The notes below the pieces were generated by a model. That model saw only the letters and a list, made by a program, of their open reading frames with translations, was not told the DNA's origin and ran no database searches. From Deinococcus alpinitundrae (lineage in GTDB: Bacteria; Deinococcota; Deinococci; Deinococcales; Deinococcaceae): a stretch of DNA of 64,000 nucleotides. The translations under genes and the position numbers were made by a program. The DNA lies in contig NZ_WXZL01000011.1 of NCBI RefSeq assembly GCF_009982895.1, positions 1 to 64,000 of the forward strand, read 5' to 3'. Shown piece after piece: positions 19,726-29,082 of the stretch (positions are counted from its first letter, which is position 1; each line of letters begins with the position of its first letter).

Positions 19726-20085
19726 TCAGCCTGCGCAGGGCGTCTTGACGATCTCTTCCTCGCTGAGATGAAGATCGGCCCAGTCGCTGATGGCCCCGAT
19801 GACCCGCTGAAGTTCTTGTCCGGCAGGCGTCAGGGTATAGATGCTGCGGGCCAGCTTGCCCTGGGCTTCCTGGTCGGTGGCCTTGCTGATGATGCCGAGC
19901 GTTTCCAGACCTTCCAGCCGCTGGGTCAAGGTGGCGCTGTTGCACCCGCCGATGGCCCGTGAAAGCTCATTGAACCCCTTGGGACCGGCCAGGAGCGAGC
20001 GCACGATATGCAGCACCCACTTTTCTTGCAACACGCCGATGGCCCGGTAGACCGGACAAAAGATGCCGTGCTGTTCCTGAATCAT
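19726..20085 (-). CDS. HxlR-family transcriptional regulator
   Basis: A 119-residue winged helix-turn-helix of the HxlR family: [20 protein letters not shown], then [28 protein letters not shown] (recognition helix) and the wing [11 protein letters not shown]. Cys near residue 8 is where redox-sensing relatives (YodB, HypR, QorR) carry their reactive thiol; a second Cys lies before the recognition helix and another near the C-terminus. It is divergent from a nitroreductase gene, the classic target of this family (quinone/electrophile response). The ATG at 20,085 is chosen because TATACT ends 6 bases before it. Confidence 0.9.
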   Translation of the reverse strand: MIQEQHGIFCPVYRAIGVLQEKWVLHIVRSLLAGPKGFNELSRAIGGCNSATLTQRLEGLETLGIISKATDQEAQGKLARSIYTLTPAGQELQRVIGAISDWADLHLSEEEIVKTPCAG

Positions 20086-20172
20086 GCTAGAAGTATACAC
20101 GCCCTTCGTCTTCAAATTGCTAGGCTCGACACACTACTTGACTTTTCAAACCAGTTGGTTTAGTCTTGTTCC
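20086..20172. promoter_or_regulatory. Divergent leaderless promoters of hxlR-like and nitroreductase genes
   Basis: Plus strand: TTGACT (20,138-20,143), a 17-base spacer, TAGTCT (20,161-20,166), then 6 bases to the ATG at 20,173. Minus strand: TATACT (20,097-20,092), then 6 bases to the ATG at 20,085. Both transcripts would be leaderless. The imperfect palindrome AACCAGTTGGTT (20,149-20,160) fills the plus-strand spacer next to its -10 box and is a good candidate operator for the regulator; GTATAC overlaps the minus-strand -10 box. Confidence 0.7.
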
Positions 20173-20793
<621 letters not shown>

Positions 20794-20871
20794 GCTTCAG
20801 GTTCTGAGACTGGCCCTGCCCGCGTGGTGGGGCTTTTGCGTTGGACGCTCCCAGCTGACCTCACTGCTGAT

Positions 20872-21309
20872 TTAATGAGGCGGGAGTCTGACGGTGCCGA
20901 GCATGTACTGACCGAGCGCCTGAATCGCGCTGTAAAACTGATCGAACTCCACCGGTTTGACGATGTAGCTGCTGGCGTGGTTCTGGTAGCTGCGCAAGAT
21001 GTCTTCCTCGGCCTGCGAAGTGGTGAGCACCACCACCGGAATGGTGCGCAGGGCCGGGTCGTCTTTGAGTTCGGCCAGCACTTCCAGGCCGTTCTTGCGC
21101 GGCATATTGATGTCAAGCAAGATCACGTCGGGACGCGGCGACGCGCCGAACTCGCCCTCGCGGCGCAGGATCTGCATGGCCTCCACGCCGTCTCGGGCGA
21201 CCTGCATGATGGTGGGCAGGTTGGCGTCGAGAAACGCTTCCTGGGTCAGGATCACGTCCGGCTCATTGTCCTCGACTAGCAGAATCTGAATGGGAGCGTG
21301 ACTGGGCAT
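20872..21309 (-). CDS. Single-domain response regulator
   Basis: A 145-residue receiver domain without output. ILLVEDNEPDVILTQEAF gives the acidic pocket, ILLDINMPRKNGLEVL holds the phospho-acceptor Asp (about 69), VVLTTSQAEEDI the conserved Thr, and SSYIVKPVEF the Lys. This is the Rcp1/CheY-like type commonly paired with bacteriophytochrome or hybrid kinases. The kinase gene is not in the window. TAGACT ends 8 bases before the ATG, favouring it over a longer upstream frame. Confidence 0.93.
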   Translation of the reverse strand: MPSHAPIQILLVEDNEPDVILTQEAFLDANLPTIMQVARDGVEAMQILRREGEFGASPRPDVILLDINMPRKNGLEVLAELKDDPALRTIPVVVLTTSQAEEDILRSYQNHASSYIVKPVEFDQFYSAIQALGQYMLGTVRLPPH

Positions 21310-21368
21310 CTTCACAGAGTCTAGAGCTTTTGGCTGGCCGGGTCGGCAGATGGTGGATGTTCCGGGGT

Positions 21369-22007
21369 TCATTCTGCTTCCGCCGGGCTGGTGCGCCGCC
21401 CAGCTCGGGTCGGTTCAGCGTGGGCCAGTTTAGTGTGATACTGCTGGGCCGCCGCCGCGATCTTCAAGCCGCGCCGGTTGGGCAGCGGGTGCGGGTGAAC
21501 GCCTGACTTACCGCTCAGGCCCAGGCTATAGAGCGTGCCGAGAATCTCCGGGCGGTGGCCTAGGTCGACGCCGCCCGCTTGCCATGTCTCCAGCGTCTGC
21601 CGCACCCGGGCAGCTACCAGCGACGACGCGGTCTGCGGGTCGAGCAGCAGCCGGATCTGGTCCTGCGGGTGGGCGGGCAGCCGGATCAGGCCGCTGTGGG
21701 CGAGCTCATGCAGGGTGGCGGGTTTCATCTGGGCATGGCCCAGGCTGTGGGTGCCGAGCGGGCGGCGTAGTAGTGTTTCAGTCAGTTGGATCAGGCGCTC
21801 GGCGGGTCGCCGGGACAGGGCGCAGATCAGCTGTGCCCAGTGGTGCTGGAGCTGGTCGGCCAGGCCCCAGCGTGCCGCCTCGTCGGCGAGAATGGCGGCG
21901 ATCAGCCCGGCGTCTACCTGGTAGCGGCGGGCCGCCAGTGTCAGGGCCGGGTTCGAGGCGTCGCGGCGGGTCTGGAAGTGGGCGCGAGTGTCGAAGGCGA
22001 TGTTCAT
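21369..22007 (-). CDS. Lytic transglycosylase-like protein
   Basis: A 212-residue protein. RYQVDAGLIAAILADEAARWG, LGHAQMKPATLHELA and RPEILGTLYSLG match, in order, the three landmarks of lysozyme-fold transglycosylases: the helix with the catalytic Glu, the GxxQxxP-type motif and the later active-site helix. No signal peptide is visible, so it may be cytoplasmic or exported by another route, and the tail (GRRTSPAEAE) is charged and likely disordered. The ATG at 22,007 is a choice; an earlier GTG/ATG would add 14 residues. The assignment is moderate and needs structure comparison. Confidence 0.5.
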   Translation of the reverse strand: MNIAFDTRAHFQTRRDASNPALTLAARRYQVDAGLIAAILADEAARWGLADQLQHHWAQLICALSRRPAERLIQLTETLLRRPLGTHSLGHAQMKPATLHELAHSGLIRLPAHPQDQIRLLLDPQTASSLVAARVRQTLETWQAGGVDLGHRPEILGTLYSLGLSGKSGVHPHPLPNRRGLKIAAAAQQYHTKLAHAEPTRAGRRTSPAEAE

Positions 22008-22069
22008 GCCCTGAGCTTGCCGCAGCCGCGTGCAGGTTTCGTCATCCAAAGGTCAAGATGCGGCTCAGA

Positions 22070-22642
22070 TCAGCAGCGGTGTGCCCAGGTGACGCGCCAC
22101 CATCGCCGCCGCACCGCTTCGTCTGGAGCAACTGCAGGCCATCCGAGCGCGGCGGCGATCGCCTCGGCCAAGTCGTGCACTGTTTTGCCCAACGTGTTGA
22201 GATAGCGGCAAAATTGTGGAGCTAAAAGTGAGCGCAGGCGACCTTCCACCTGCCGACCAGTCCAGGAATCACGGTCCTCCACCTCCAGGCGCTGGCGCAA
22301 GCGTTCCCGGACCACGTCGGGCGGAGCCGGTAAGGTGAAGTGCCGACGGTCCAGCCCACGTTCCATCCATCCGTTCATGACGGCCCGAACCGCGCCGAAT
22401 CGCTGAGCGTCATCGGCACGATCACGGGGCCAGCTGCCAGCTGCAGCGCCTCGGCCAGTGCGTCCACCAAGAACGGAACCCATAGAGGGTGCGCCTGAAA
22501 ATCGGCGTGGCGCTGCTCGGACGGTGTCAGTCGGCGCAGTGCGTGGCCGATAGGAAACTGCCGGGCCAGCGGGCGTGCAGGGCGTGGGGCGTGTGCGTCT
22601 TGCCCACGCCGCAGGGGCGTTGATCCAGACGACGGGCGGCAT
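22070..22642 (-). pseudogene. TmrB-like P-loop kinase pseudogene
   Basis: Joining three frames on the minus strand recovers an almost complete protein: PVVWINAPCGVGKTHTPHAL (P-loop), then FPIGHALRRLTPSEQRHADF, HPLWVPFLVDALAEAL, GPVIVPMTLSD, then GWMERGLDRRHFTLPAPPDV and DRDSWTGRQVEGRL. The order matches tunicamycin-resistance-type ATP-binding proteins (TmrB; WINGxxGxGKT, DFQDxPLW, IIVPMTL, HFTL). Frameshifts occur near 22,615, 22,570 and 22,375. No continuous frame covers more than about half. The gene is clearly dead; the family match is by eye. Confidence 0.65.
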
Positions 22643-22743
22643 GCCCTCAGCTTCACTTTCGGCGGTGTGTTCCGGCTGACAGGCAGCGCGGCGCGGACGT
22701 GGCACCCTGCGAGGCAGAGCGGCACAGGAGAGGAGGAGACGAG

Positions 22744-22947
22744 ATGACACTGAGCGTCGGGGATCAGGTGAAGTGGAAGAGTCACGGCGGCGAGGCACGC
22801 GGCAAGATCGTGTAGGTGGCCCACGCGGATGGCCAGGTCAGCGGCTTTCACTATCAGGCCAGCAAAGACGACCCGCGCTATATCGTGGAACTGGAAGGCG
22901 GCAAACAGGTGGCGCACACGGCGGACGCGCTCAGCAAAATTCAGTAG
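22744..22947 (+). pseudogene. DUF2945 (Tudor-like) gene with one amber stop
   Basis: The 67-codon frame reads MTLSVGDQVKWKSHGGEARG, KIV, stop (TAG at 22,813-22,815), then VAHADGQVSGFHYQASKDDP, RYIVELEGGKQVAHTADALS, KIQ. This is the full length of DUF2945 / hypervirulence-associated Tudor proteins (VGDxVxWxSHGG, SKDDPxYIVE, AHxxxAL). A good ribosome site, GGAGGAGACG, precedes the ATG. Everything but codon 24 is intact, so the mutation is recent or the codon is read through. Confidence 0.75.
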
Positions 22948-23131
22948 TGGCCCATTGGAACCTGATTTCAGGGCGATGACTGCTTCCTTGCAGTGGCCTT
23001 CCTGTGCGAGCGAGCAGTTGGAGTCCCAGGACCAGGCATACGGACACCAATGAAGCCGAACACGAGGTCCGTTGCTCTTTTATGTGAAGAGCATTCTTCG
23101 CGATTTGGAACAGCCCTGAATCCGAACCAAA
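22948..23131. other. Short gap with a GCTCTT hairpin
   Basis: No gene. A hairpin GCTCTT-N8-AAGAGC (about 23,069-23,088) is followed by atTCTTCG. A related AGAGC/GCTCT hairpin lies at 7,932-7,957, so this may be a dispersed small repeat or the terminator-like end of neighbouring transcripts. Confidence 0.35.
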
Positions 23132-25621
23132 TCACCCCGTGTTGCGCACGCCCGCCGCGATCCCCTGCACGCTTAACAGCAGCGGGCGCTCGTAGGTGTC
23201 CAGGCCGTTTTCCTCGGCCCTGGAGCGGCGCAGCAGCTCCACCTGAATGCGGTGAATCGGGTCGATGTAGGGGTTGCGCAGGGCGATGCTCTGCTTGAGG
23301 CGCGGCTCGCCTGCCAGCAACTCGCCGCCGATGACCGCCTCCACCAGCCGCACCGCCTCCGCGTAAGCGTGCTGAAGCCGCCCAGCCAGCTCGGTTCCGG
23401 CCCCGCCCAGCGACAGGTAATCGTCGAAAATCTGCGGATCGCTTTTCGCCAGTGCCATCTGGGCGTTGTCCAACACGCTGCGGAAAAAGGGCCACTGCTG
23501 ATACATCTCGCGCGCCAGCTCCGGCCCGATGTGCCCGATCGCTTCCGGCAGCCCGTACCAGCCCGGCAAATTGGCGCGGTTCTGGGTCCAGCTCATGACC
23601 CAGGGAATGGCCCGCAAATTGCTCAGGGTGGGCGCGCCGGGCCGCCGCACCGGGCGCGAGGCGATGTTCAGCCGCGAGATCTCGTGAATGGGCGTCACGG
23701 CCTCGAAGAAGGGCAGGAAGTGCTCATCCTCGACCAAGGCGCGGTAGGTGCGGGCGCTGACCTCGCTGGCCCCGGTCAGGGCGTCGGTCCAGGTGGCAGG
23801 CAAGTCGGCCTGGGGGCGCGCTGCCGAGAGCAGCAGGCCGTAGAGCGCTTGCTCCAGGTTGCGGTGGGCCAGCACCGGATGGCTGTACTTGTCGGCCAGT
23901 GCCTCGCCCTGCTCGGTGATGCGCAGTCCCGCGTCGATGGTTCCGGCAGGCTGCCCCAGAATGGCCCGCGAGGCCGGGCCGCCGCCGCGTCCGATGCTGG
24001 TGCCGCGCCCGTGAAAAAAGCGCCACGGCACGTTCGAGCGCTGGCACACTGCGCTGATCTGACGCTGCGCCTCGTGCAAGGCCCAGTTGGCCGCCAGAAA
24101 GCCCGCATCCTTGTTGGAATCCGAATAGCCCAGCATGATTTCCTGCACGTCGCTGCCCAGCACGGCGCGGTATTCGGGCAGTGAGAGCAGTTCCCACATC
24201 ACGCTGGGCGCGCGCTGCAAGTCGCCCAGCGTTTCGAACAGCGGCACCGGCAAAATCCGGAAGCCCACCTCGCGGGCCAGCAGCAGCGGCTCCAGAATGT
24301 CGCTCACCGACTCGCTCATGCTGATGATGTAGCGCCCGAAGGCGCGCGGCCCGACCTTCTCGACGGCTTGCTGCACTTCCCGGATCGGCCCGATGGTGCG
24401 CTCCAGTTCTTCGGTGAAGGGCATTCCGGCGGGCCACAGCGGGCGGCGCGACTGCAGTTCGGCGCTCAGCACGTCGAGTTTGGCGTGCTCGGGCAGGTCA
24501 AGGTAGTTCTCCGAAACGCCCGCGCCGCGCAGCAGCTCGGCCACCGCCGCGCCGGTGAGCTGGCTGTGCTCGCGCACGTCGAGGCTCACCAGATGCTGCC
24601 CGAAGGTGCGTGCCACCGTCAGCAGCGGGGTCAGCAGCTGATCGGCGCTGCGAACCTGGCCGTCCTGGCGCAGCCGGGCGTCGAGCGCTTCCAGGCTGGG
24701 CAGCAGCGCCACCGGCTGACCGTCGCGCACGGCATTATGCAAATCGCGCAGGGTCCGGCGGTAGGCTTCCTCGCCGCTGCTCTCCTGACTGAGATCGGCG
24801 TAGGTCTGGCGGATGTGGGTCAGCAAGAGCTCGCGGGCGCGTTCGCGGTGCAGCTCCAGCGTTTCGCGGGTCGCTTCCGGGGTCACGAAGGGGTTGCCGT
24901 CACGGTCGCCACCCATCCAGGAGCTGAAACTCAGCGGCAGTCGGGCGTCGCTGTGCCGTCCGTAGACATGCACGAAGGCCCGCTCCAGATCGCGCTGCAA
25001 CCTCGGCAGGGCCTGGGCGATCACCGGCAGGTAACTCAGCCCGCCCTTGACCTCGTCTTGCACGGTGGGCTTGAGGCGGCGCAGTTCCGGCGTGGACCAC
25101 ATCGCCTCGATGTGCGCCGCCACGCGCAGGGTGGCTTCCTCGGTCAGGTCGAGGTGGCCGAGTTCGGGAATGCTCCCGGCCACCTCGACCAGATGGTTGC
25201 GCACGGTGCGCCGCCGCATCTCGGTGGGATGGGCGGTAAAGGTCAGGCCCAGGCTGACCCGGCTGATCAGCGCTTCGACCTGCTCGGCGCTCAGGCCCAG
25301 CGCCTTGAGGTCGCCGAGTGCCCGTTCCAGGCTCTGTGAGCGCACGCCCTTGGTGTCCGACAAGGAGCGCACCCGCTCATACTCCTCGGCCAGATTGACC
25401 AGCTGGAAGTACCAGGTAAAGGCCCGCAGCAGGTTCTCGGCGTCGTCGGTGCCGAGTCCGGCGATGAGCGCTTGAAGCTGCGCCGAACCCTCGCCGCCGC
25501 GTGCCCGGCGCACCAGCGCCCGCACTTCCTCGACCAGATTGAAGAAGTCTTCGCCTTCCTGCTCCCTGAGCACCTGTCCCAGCGTGCGGCCCAGCAGATT
25601 CACGTCTTCACGAATGCCCAT
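23132..25621 (-). CDS. ppc: Phosphoenolpyruvate carboxylase
   Basis: An 829-residue anaplerotic enzyme (PEP + HCO3- to oxaloacetate + phosphate). Hallmarks: FTAHPTEMRRRTVRNHL (catalytic His), GGDRDGNPFVT, GYSDSNKDAGFLAANW and the loop FHGRGTSIGRGGGPA with the active-site Arg-Gly-Gly-Gly; the C-terminus RNTG matches the family's end. It is slightly shorter than the E. coli enzyme (883). The ATG at 25,621, with AAAGGAG before it, starts MGIREDVNLLGRTLGQVL, the usual N-terminus; the longer frame reads through non-conserved Pro-rich sequence. Confidence 0.97.
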   Translation of the reverse strand: MGIREDVNLLGRTLGQVLREQEGEDFFNLVEEVRALVRRARGGEGSAQLQALIAGLGTDDAENLLRAFTWYFQLVNLAEEYERVRSLSDTKGVRSQSLERALGDLKALGLSAEQVEALISRVSLGLTFTAHPTEMRRRTVRNHLVEVAGSIPELGHLDLTEEATLRVAAHIEAMWSTPELRRLKPTVQDEVKGGLSYLPVIAQALPRLQRDLERAFVHVYGRHSDARLPLSFSSWMGGDRDGNPFVTPEATRETLELHRERARELLLTHIRQTYADLSQESSGEEAYRRTLRDLHNAVRDGQPVALLPSLEALDARLRQDGQVRSADQLLTPLLTVARTFGQHLVSLDVREHSQLTGAAVAELLRGAGVSENYLDLPEHAKLDVLSAELQSRRPLWPAGMPFTEELERTIGPIREVQQAVEKVGPRAFGRYIISMSESVSDILEPLLLAREVGFRILPVPLFETLGDLQRAPSVMWELLSLPEYRAVLGSDVQEIMLGYSDSNKDAGFLAANWALHEAQRQISAVCQRSNVPWRFFHGRGTSIGRGGGPASRAILGQPAGTIDAGLRITEQGEALADKYSHPVLAHRNLEQALYGLLLSAARPQADLPATWTDALTGASEVSARTYRALVEDEHFLPFFEAVTPIHEISRLNIASRPVRRPGAPTLSNLRAIPWVMSWTQNRANLPGWYGLPEAIGHIGPELAREMYQQWPFFRSVLDNAQMALAKSDPQIFDDYLSLGGAGTELAGRLQHAYAEAVRLVEAVIGGELLAGEPRLKQSIALRNPYIDPIHRIQVELLRRSRAEENGLDTYERPLLLSVQGIAAGVRNTG

Positions 25622-25714
25622 GTATGGTCTCCTTTGAGGTGCGGGTCCGGTTGGAAGGCGGGTGGGTGGTGTGGGAAATGGTGGGTGTAACAAGGGGACG
25701 GCACCACTGCCCAC

Positions 25715-26488
25715 TCATCCTTCACCACTGCTTTCTTCGAAGTGGTAGCGCTCGATCCGCACGGCCCTGCCGCCCTCGATGTCCAGCCAGACGCCGTTGA
25801 GTTCGGCGGGGCCTTCGCGCACCCCGAAACGGTGGGGGCGCTCGGTCACGAATTTTTGCAGCGGGCCTGCCGGGTCGGCCCCGATGATGCTGTGCATCGG
25901 CCCGGTGAAGCCCGCGTCGGTCTGGAAGGCGGTGCCGAGCGGCAGGATGCGGCCATCGGCGGTGGGCACGTGGGTATGGGTACCGATCACGGCGGCGACC
26001 CGCCCGTCGAGATGCCACCCCAGCGCCGCCTTCTCACTGGTGGCCTCGGCGTGAAAGTCCACGAAGACGCTGCCGAGATCCGGCTGGGTCAGCAGGTCGT
26101 CCATCGCCAGAAAGGGATTTTGCACCGCTTCCATAAACACCCGCCCCAGCACATTGACCACCGTGAGGCGCTCGCCGTTCACCGTGAAGGTGTTCCAGCC
26201 GCGCCCCGGCGTGCCCGTTGGCAGGTTGAGGGGCCGAATCAGCCGGGGATCGTCCAGCAGACCGTAGACCTCCCGGTGGTGCCAGGCGTGGTTGCCCAGC
26301 GTCACGGCGTCCGCGCCTGCTGAGACGATCAGCTCGAACGATTCGCGGTTGAGGCCGAAGCCCCCGGCGGCGTTCTCGCCGTTGACGACGATGAAGTCGG
26401 CCCGGTCACGCAGCGTCGGCAACTGAGCGGCCAGCACCCGCCTGCCGGGCCTGCCGTACACGTCTCCCACGAAGAGTACCCGCAACAT
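25715..26488 (-). CDS. YmdB-type metallophosphoesterase (TIGR00282)
   Basis: A 257-residue dinuclear-metal phosphodiesterase. Motifs: [13 protein letters not shown] at the N-terminus, [20 protein letters not shown] and [11 protein letters not shown], then [10 protein letters not shown], in the order of the YmdB/TIGR00282 family, which cleaves cyclic or 2',3'-phosphodiesters and affects RNA-linked behaviour in Bacillus. TAGAGT ends 7 bases before the ATG at 26,488, which decides against the GTG nine bases upstream. It is 93 bases before ppc on the same strand. Confidence 0.93.
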   Translation of the reverse strand: MLRVLFVGDVYGRPGRRVLAAQLPTLRDRADFIVVNGENAAGGFGLNRESFELIVSAGADAVTLGNHAWHHREVYGLLDDPRLIRPLNLPTGTPGRGWNTFTVNGERLTVVNVLGRVFMEAVQNPFLAMDDLLTQPDLGSVFVDFHAEATSEKAALGWHLDGRVAAVIGTHTHVPTADGRILPLGTAFQTDAGFTGPMHSIIGADPAGPLQKFVTERPHRFGVREGPAELNGVWLDIEGGRAVRIERYHFEESSGEG

Positions 26489-26646
26489 GGCGCTCACTCT
26501 AGCGGCTTAGCGTACTCGGCACGTCAATTCGTTTACGCCGCACTGGCCCCGGATCACTTCCCCGGGTGGTGCCCCACTGAACAGGGGGACGTGCAGCGCG
26601 GACCGGACTCTCTTTACCGGCCCCGACTTTAAAGTAGAATGAAGAG

Positions 26647-26703
26647 GTGAATGTTCTGGCGATTTCAGCAGGGTCCGCGTTGCCAGGGCCTGGTGTGGGT
26701 TGA
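26647..26703 (+). CDS. Leaderless 18-codon upstream ORF
   Basis: TAGAAT (26,635-26,640) ends 6 bases before the GTG at 26,647, the same geometry as other genes here. The frame encodes MNVLAISAGSALPGPGVG and stops at TGA 26,701-26,703. That stop overlaps the TTG (26,700-26,702) that starts the HD-GYP gene. The simplest reading is a leaderless mini-ORF whose termination delivers ribosomes to the weak TTG. Alternatively the tiny ORF is a by-product and the real start lies elsewhere. Confidence 0.45.
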   Translation: MNVLAISAGSALPGPGVG

Positions 26704-27764
26704 GCGGTCCGTTTCGCCGGTTTCCATTCAACGATTATCTGGACGCCAGCGAGCAGATTACGCCGCCTGCCCGTCCGGCCGTTGAGGAAGACCGCCGCGA
26801 AATCGAGGCCGATGACGGCGAGTTGCTGCGCTGCCTGCCCTCGGCACTTTTTCTGCTCGATCAGGCAGGCATTCTGGTGCGGGTTGGGGGCAACTGGCAG
26901 GGCGTCACCGGGCTGCTGCCCGAGCACGTGCTGGGCCGCCCGCTGCACCAGTTCATCAAGCTGCCGCAAAGCAGCCATCCACGCGGCCTCTACGCTGAGA
27001 GCGGGGTCTGCGAGGAAGCGTCCATCGGGCGCGGCGGACTGTCGCGGCGGGTCAGGATCGTCTGGCAGCGCGGTGAGACGCGGGTGGCGGGCAGTCTGGA
27101 GCAGCCTGGCCTGGCCGCCCGCGAAGCGTATGAGCGCAGCGAGCGGCTGCGGCGAGCCGAGGAAGCCCTGGAGCAGACCATTGCCTGCCTGGGCACCACC
27201 CTCGACCCGGTGCAGGGCCAGCACGTCGTGCGAATGATGTCGTACGCCGCCCGGCTCGGTGAGATCTACGGCCTCGACGAGCCGGGCCTGCGGTCCGTGC
27301 GTTGGGGCGCGGCCCTGCACGATGTTGGCAAGGCCCGTGTGCCGCAGGACATCCTGAACAAGCACGGTCCACTGAGCGCCGATGAGTTCGACGTGGTCGT
27401 GCAGCATCCGGTATGGGGCGCGGAGATTCTGGAGCGGCTGGAATTTCTGCCGGACGCGGCCCGCCAGGCCGTGCTGCACCACCATGAGCGCTGGGATGGT
27501 CAGGGCTATCCGGCGGGCTTGCTCGCGGAGCGCATTCCCACTGCGGCGCGCATCGTCATGATCGCCGACGTATTCGACGCCCTGACGAGTAACCGCTCGT
27601 ACAAGGATGCCTGGACGCCCGAGGCCGCCGGGGCGTTCTTGCTGCGCGAATCGGGCCGCGCCTTCGATCCCAATCTGGTGCGGCTCTTTCTGGAGCGGGT
27701 GCTCGATCTGGGTTACCTTTATCAGGACGCAGAGGACGAGACGGGCGAAGCGGACCCAACTTAG
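26700..27764 (+). CDS. PAS-like/HD-GYP domain protein
   Basis: A 354-residue soluble protein. Residues about 40-130 look like a PAS fold (CLPSALFLLDQAGILVRVGG, WQGVTGLLPEHVLGRPLHQF), followed by a helix and an HD-GYP domain (about 160-345) with the metal ligands in HDVGK, HPVWGAEIL, HHHERWDGQGYPAG and DVFDALTSNRSYK. Such proteins degrade cyclic-di-GMP to pGpG or GMP, or act as receptors. Both the HD and the GYP triads are intact. The start is a TTG that overlaps the stop of the mini-ORF 26,647-26,703; no better in-frame start is present. Confidence 0.88.
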   Translation: MSGPFRRFPFNDYLDASEQITPPARPAVEEDRREIEADDGELLRCLPSALFLLDQAGILVRVGGNWQGVTGLLPEHVLGRPLHQFIKLPQSSHPRGLYAESGVCEEASIGRGGLSRRVRIVWQRGETRVAGSLEQPGLAAREAYERSERLRRAEEALEQTIACLGTTLDPVQGQHVVRMMSYAARLGEIYGLDEPGLRSVRWGAALHDVGKARVPQDILNKHGPLSADEFDVVVQHPVWGAEILERLEFLPDAARQAVLHHHERWDGQGYPAGLLAERIPTAARIVMIADVFDALTSNRSYKDAWTPEAAGAFLLRESGRAFDPNLVRLFLERVLDLGYLYQDAEDETGEADPT

Positions 27765-27846
27765 GCTTGCCGCCCGACCTGATGCTTTTGTTCCATTGTG
27801 CCTAGCCAACTGCTTCCGGCCCAAGGCGCGCCTCTACCGACGTTGC

Positions 27847-29016
27847 TCAGCGGATGATCCGGGCCGGTTCGATGTTGGCTGCCCGCCGGGCTGGAAGCAG
27901 CGCGGCCAGCAGGGTGGTCGAGAGGCCCAGCGCGTTGACCCACATCAGGTCGCTGAGCCTGACCTGTACTGGCAGCGCCGTGATGAAGTACAAATCGCCG
28001 GGAATCTGAAAGGGCCGCCAGGTGAAATACAAGCTGATCAAGAGGCCCAGCAGGTTGCCGAGCAGCAATCCCGCCGCGCCGAGTGCTGCGCCCTGCCAGA
28101 CGAACGCCCAAATGATGTGCTGCCGCGACGCGCCCATCGCCCGTAGAATGGCAATTTCCTGGGTCTTCTCGAAAACGGTCAGGGTGAGCACGTTGGCGAT
28201 GCCGAAGGCGGCCACGATGACGATCAGGAAGACCACGAAGCCGATGACCTGTTTTTGCAGTCTGAGTTGATCGAGCAGCGAGCCGTAGAGGTCCTGCCAT
28301 GGCAAGCTGCTGTACGGCAGCGCCTGGCTGAGCGTTTCGCCCACCTGCGGCGCGAGGTCGGGGTCGCCCAGCCGCACCTGATAGCCGTTGATGTGGGTGG
28401 TGCCCTGAAGTTGTTGTAGGGTCGCGAGCGGCACGAAAGCGTAGGCGCTGTCGATCAGGTAATTGCCGCTGCGGAAGATGCCCGCGACCTTGAGCGTGCT
28501 GCGGCGCTGGGTGCTGCCGACCAGCAGCCGCAACTCCTGGCCCTGAAAGGCCCCCAGACTCTGCGCCAAGGCGCTGCCCAGCAGCACATGACCGGGTTTG
28601 AGGTCCGAGAGCAGGCGGCTTTCATCGGCGGGCAGGGCCAGCACCTTTCCGGCTTCAGCGGTCACCCCGAAGAGGGTGGCGAAATCCAGGCCTGCACTGC
28701 GTCCTTCTGAAGCTGGTCGAGTCAGCAAGCCCTTGTCGGCCAGAAACGGCATGAAGGCGGTGACTGCCTGGTTGTCTTTGAGTGCTCGCTCCATCTGGGG
28801 GTCGAGGCCGCCCGGCGAGAAGCGGGTCAGGCTGAGATGGGGGCTGGCGCGCAGGGTCGCTTGCACCAGCGCGCCGGTAAAGCCGTTGGTCAGACTCAGG
28901 GCGGCGATCAGCACCATGACGCCCACTGCGATTCCCAGCACGGTGCTGAGGTTCTGGGTGCGCCGCCGCCGCAGATGGGCGCGGGCCAGCGTCAGGGACA
29001 AAGAGGGAGCCGCCAC
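27847..29016 (-). CDS. FtsX/LolE-like ABC transporter permease
   Basis: A 389-residue membrane protein. TM1 (about 29-50: NLSTVLGIAVGVMVLIAAL) is followed by a large periplasmic (MacB_PCD) domain and then three more spans in the C-terminal FtsX domain (VIGFVVFLIVIVAAFGIANVLT and others), the LolC/E-MacB layout. ALxxMGAS is present (ILRAMGASRQHI). These permeases move lipoproteins, drugs or peptides out with an ATPase partner; no ATP-binding subunit gene lies nearby, so the partner is encoded elsewhere. TATCCT ends 9 bases before the GTG at 29,016. Confidence 0.9.
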   Translation of the reverse strand: MAAPSLSLTLARAHLRRRRTQNLSTVLGIAVGVMVLIAALSLTNGFTGALVQATLRASPHLSLTRFSPGGLDPQMERALKDNQAVTAFMPFLADKGLLTRPASEGRSAGLDFATLFGVTAEAGKVLALPADESRLLSDLKPGHVLLGSALAQSLGAFQGQELRLLVGSTQRRSTLKVAGIFRSGNYLIDSAYAFVPLATLQQLQGTTHINGYQVRLGDPDLAPQVGETLSQALPYSSLPWQDLYGSLLDQLRLQKQVIGFVVFLIVIVAAFGIANVLTLTVFEKTQEIAILRAMGASRQHIIWAFVWQGAALGAAGLLLGNLLGLLISLYFTWRPFQIPGDLYFITALPVQVRLSDLMWVNALGLSTTLLAALLPARRAANIEPARIIR

Positions 29017-29082
29017 GTCTGGGCGAGGATAGCAGAAGACCGCCGCGCCGGGCCGGGTGTCCGGGGCGCGGCGCAAAGAGGT

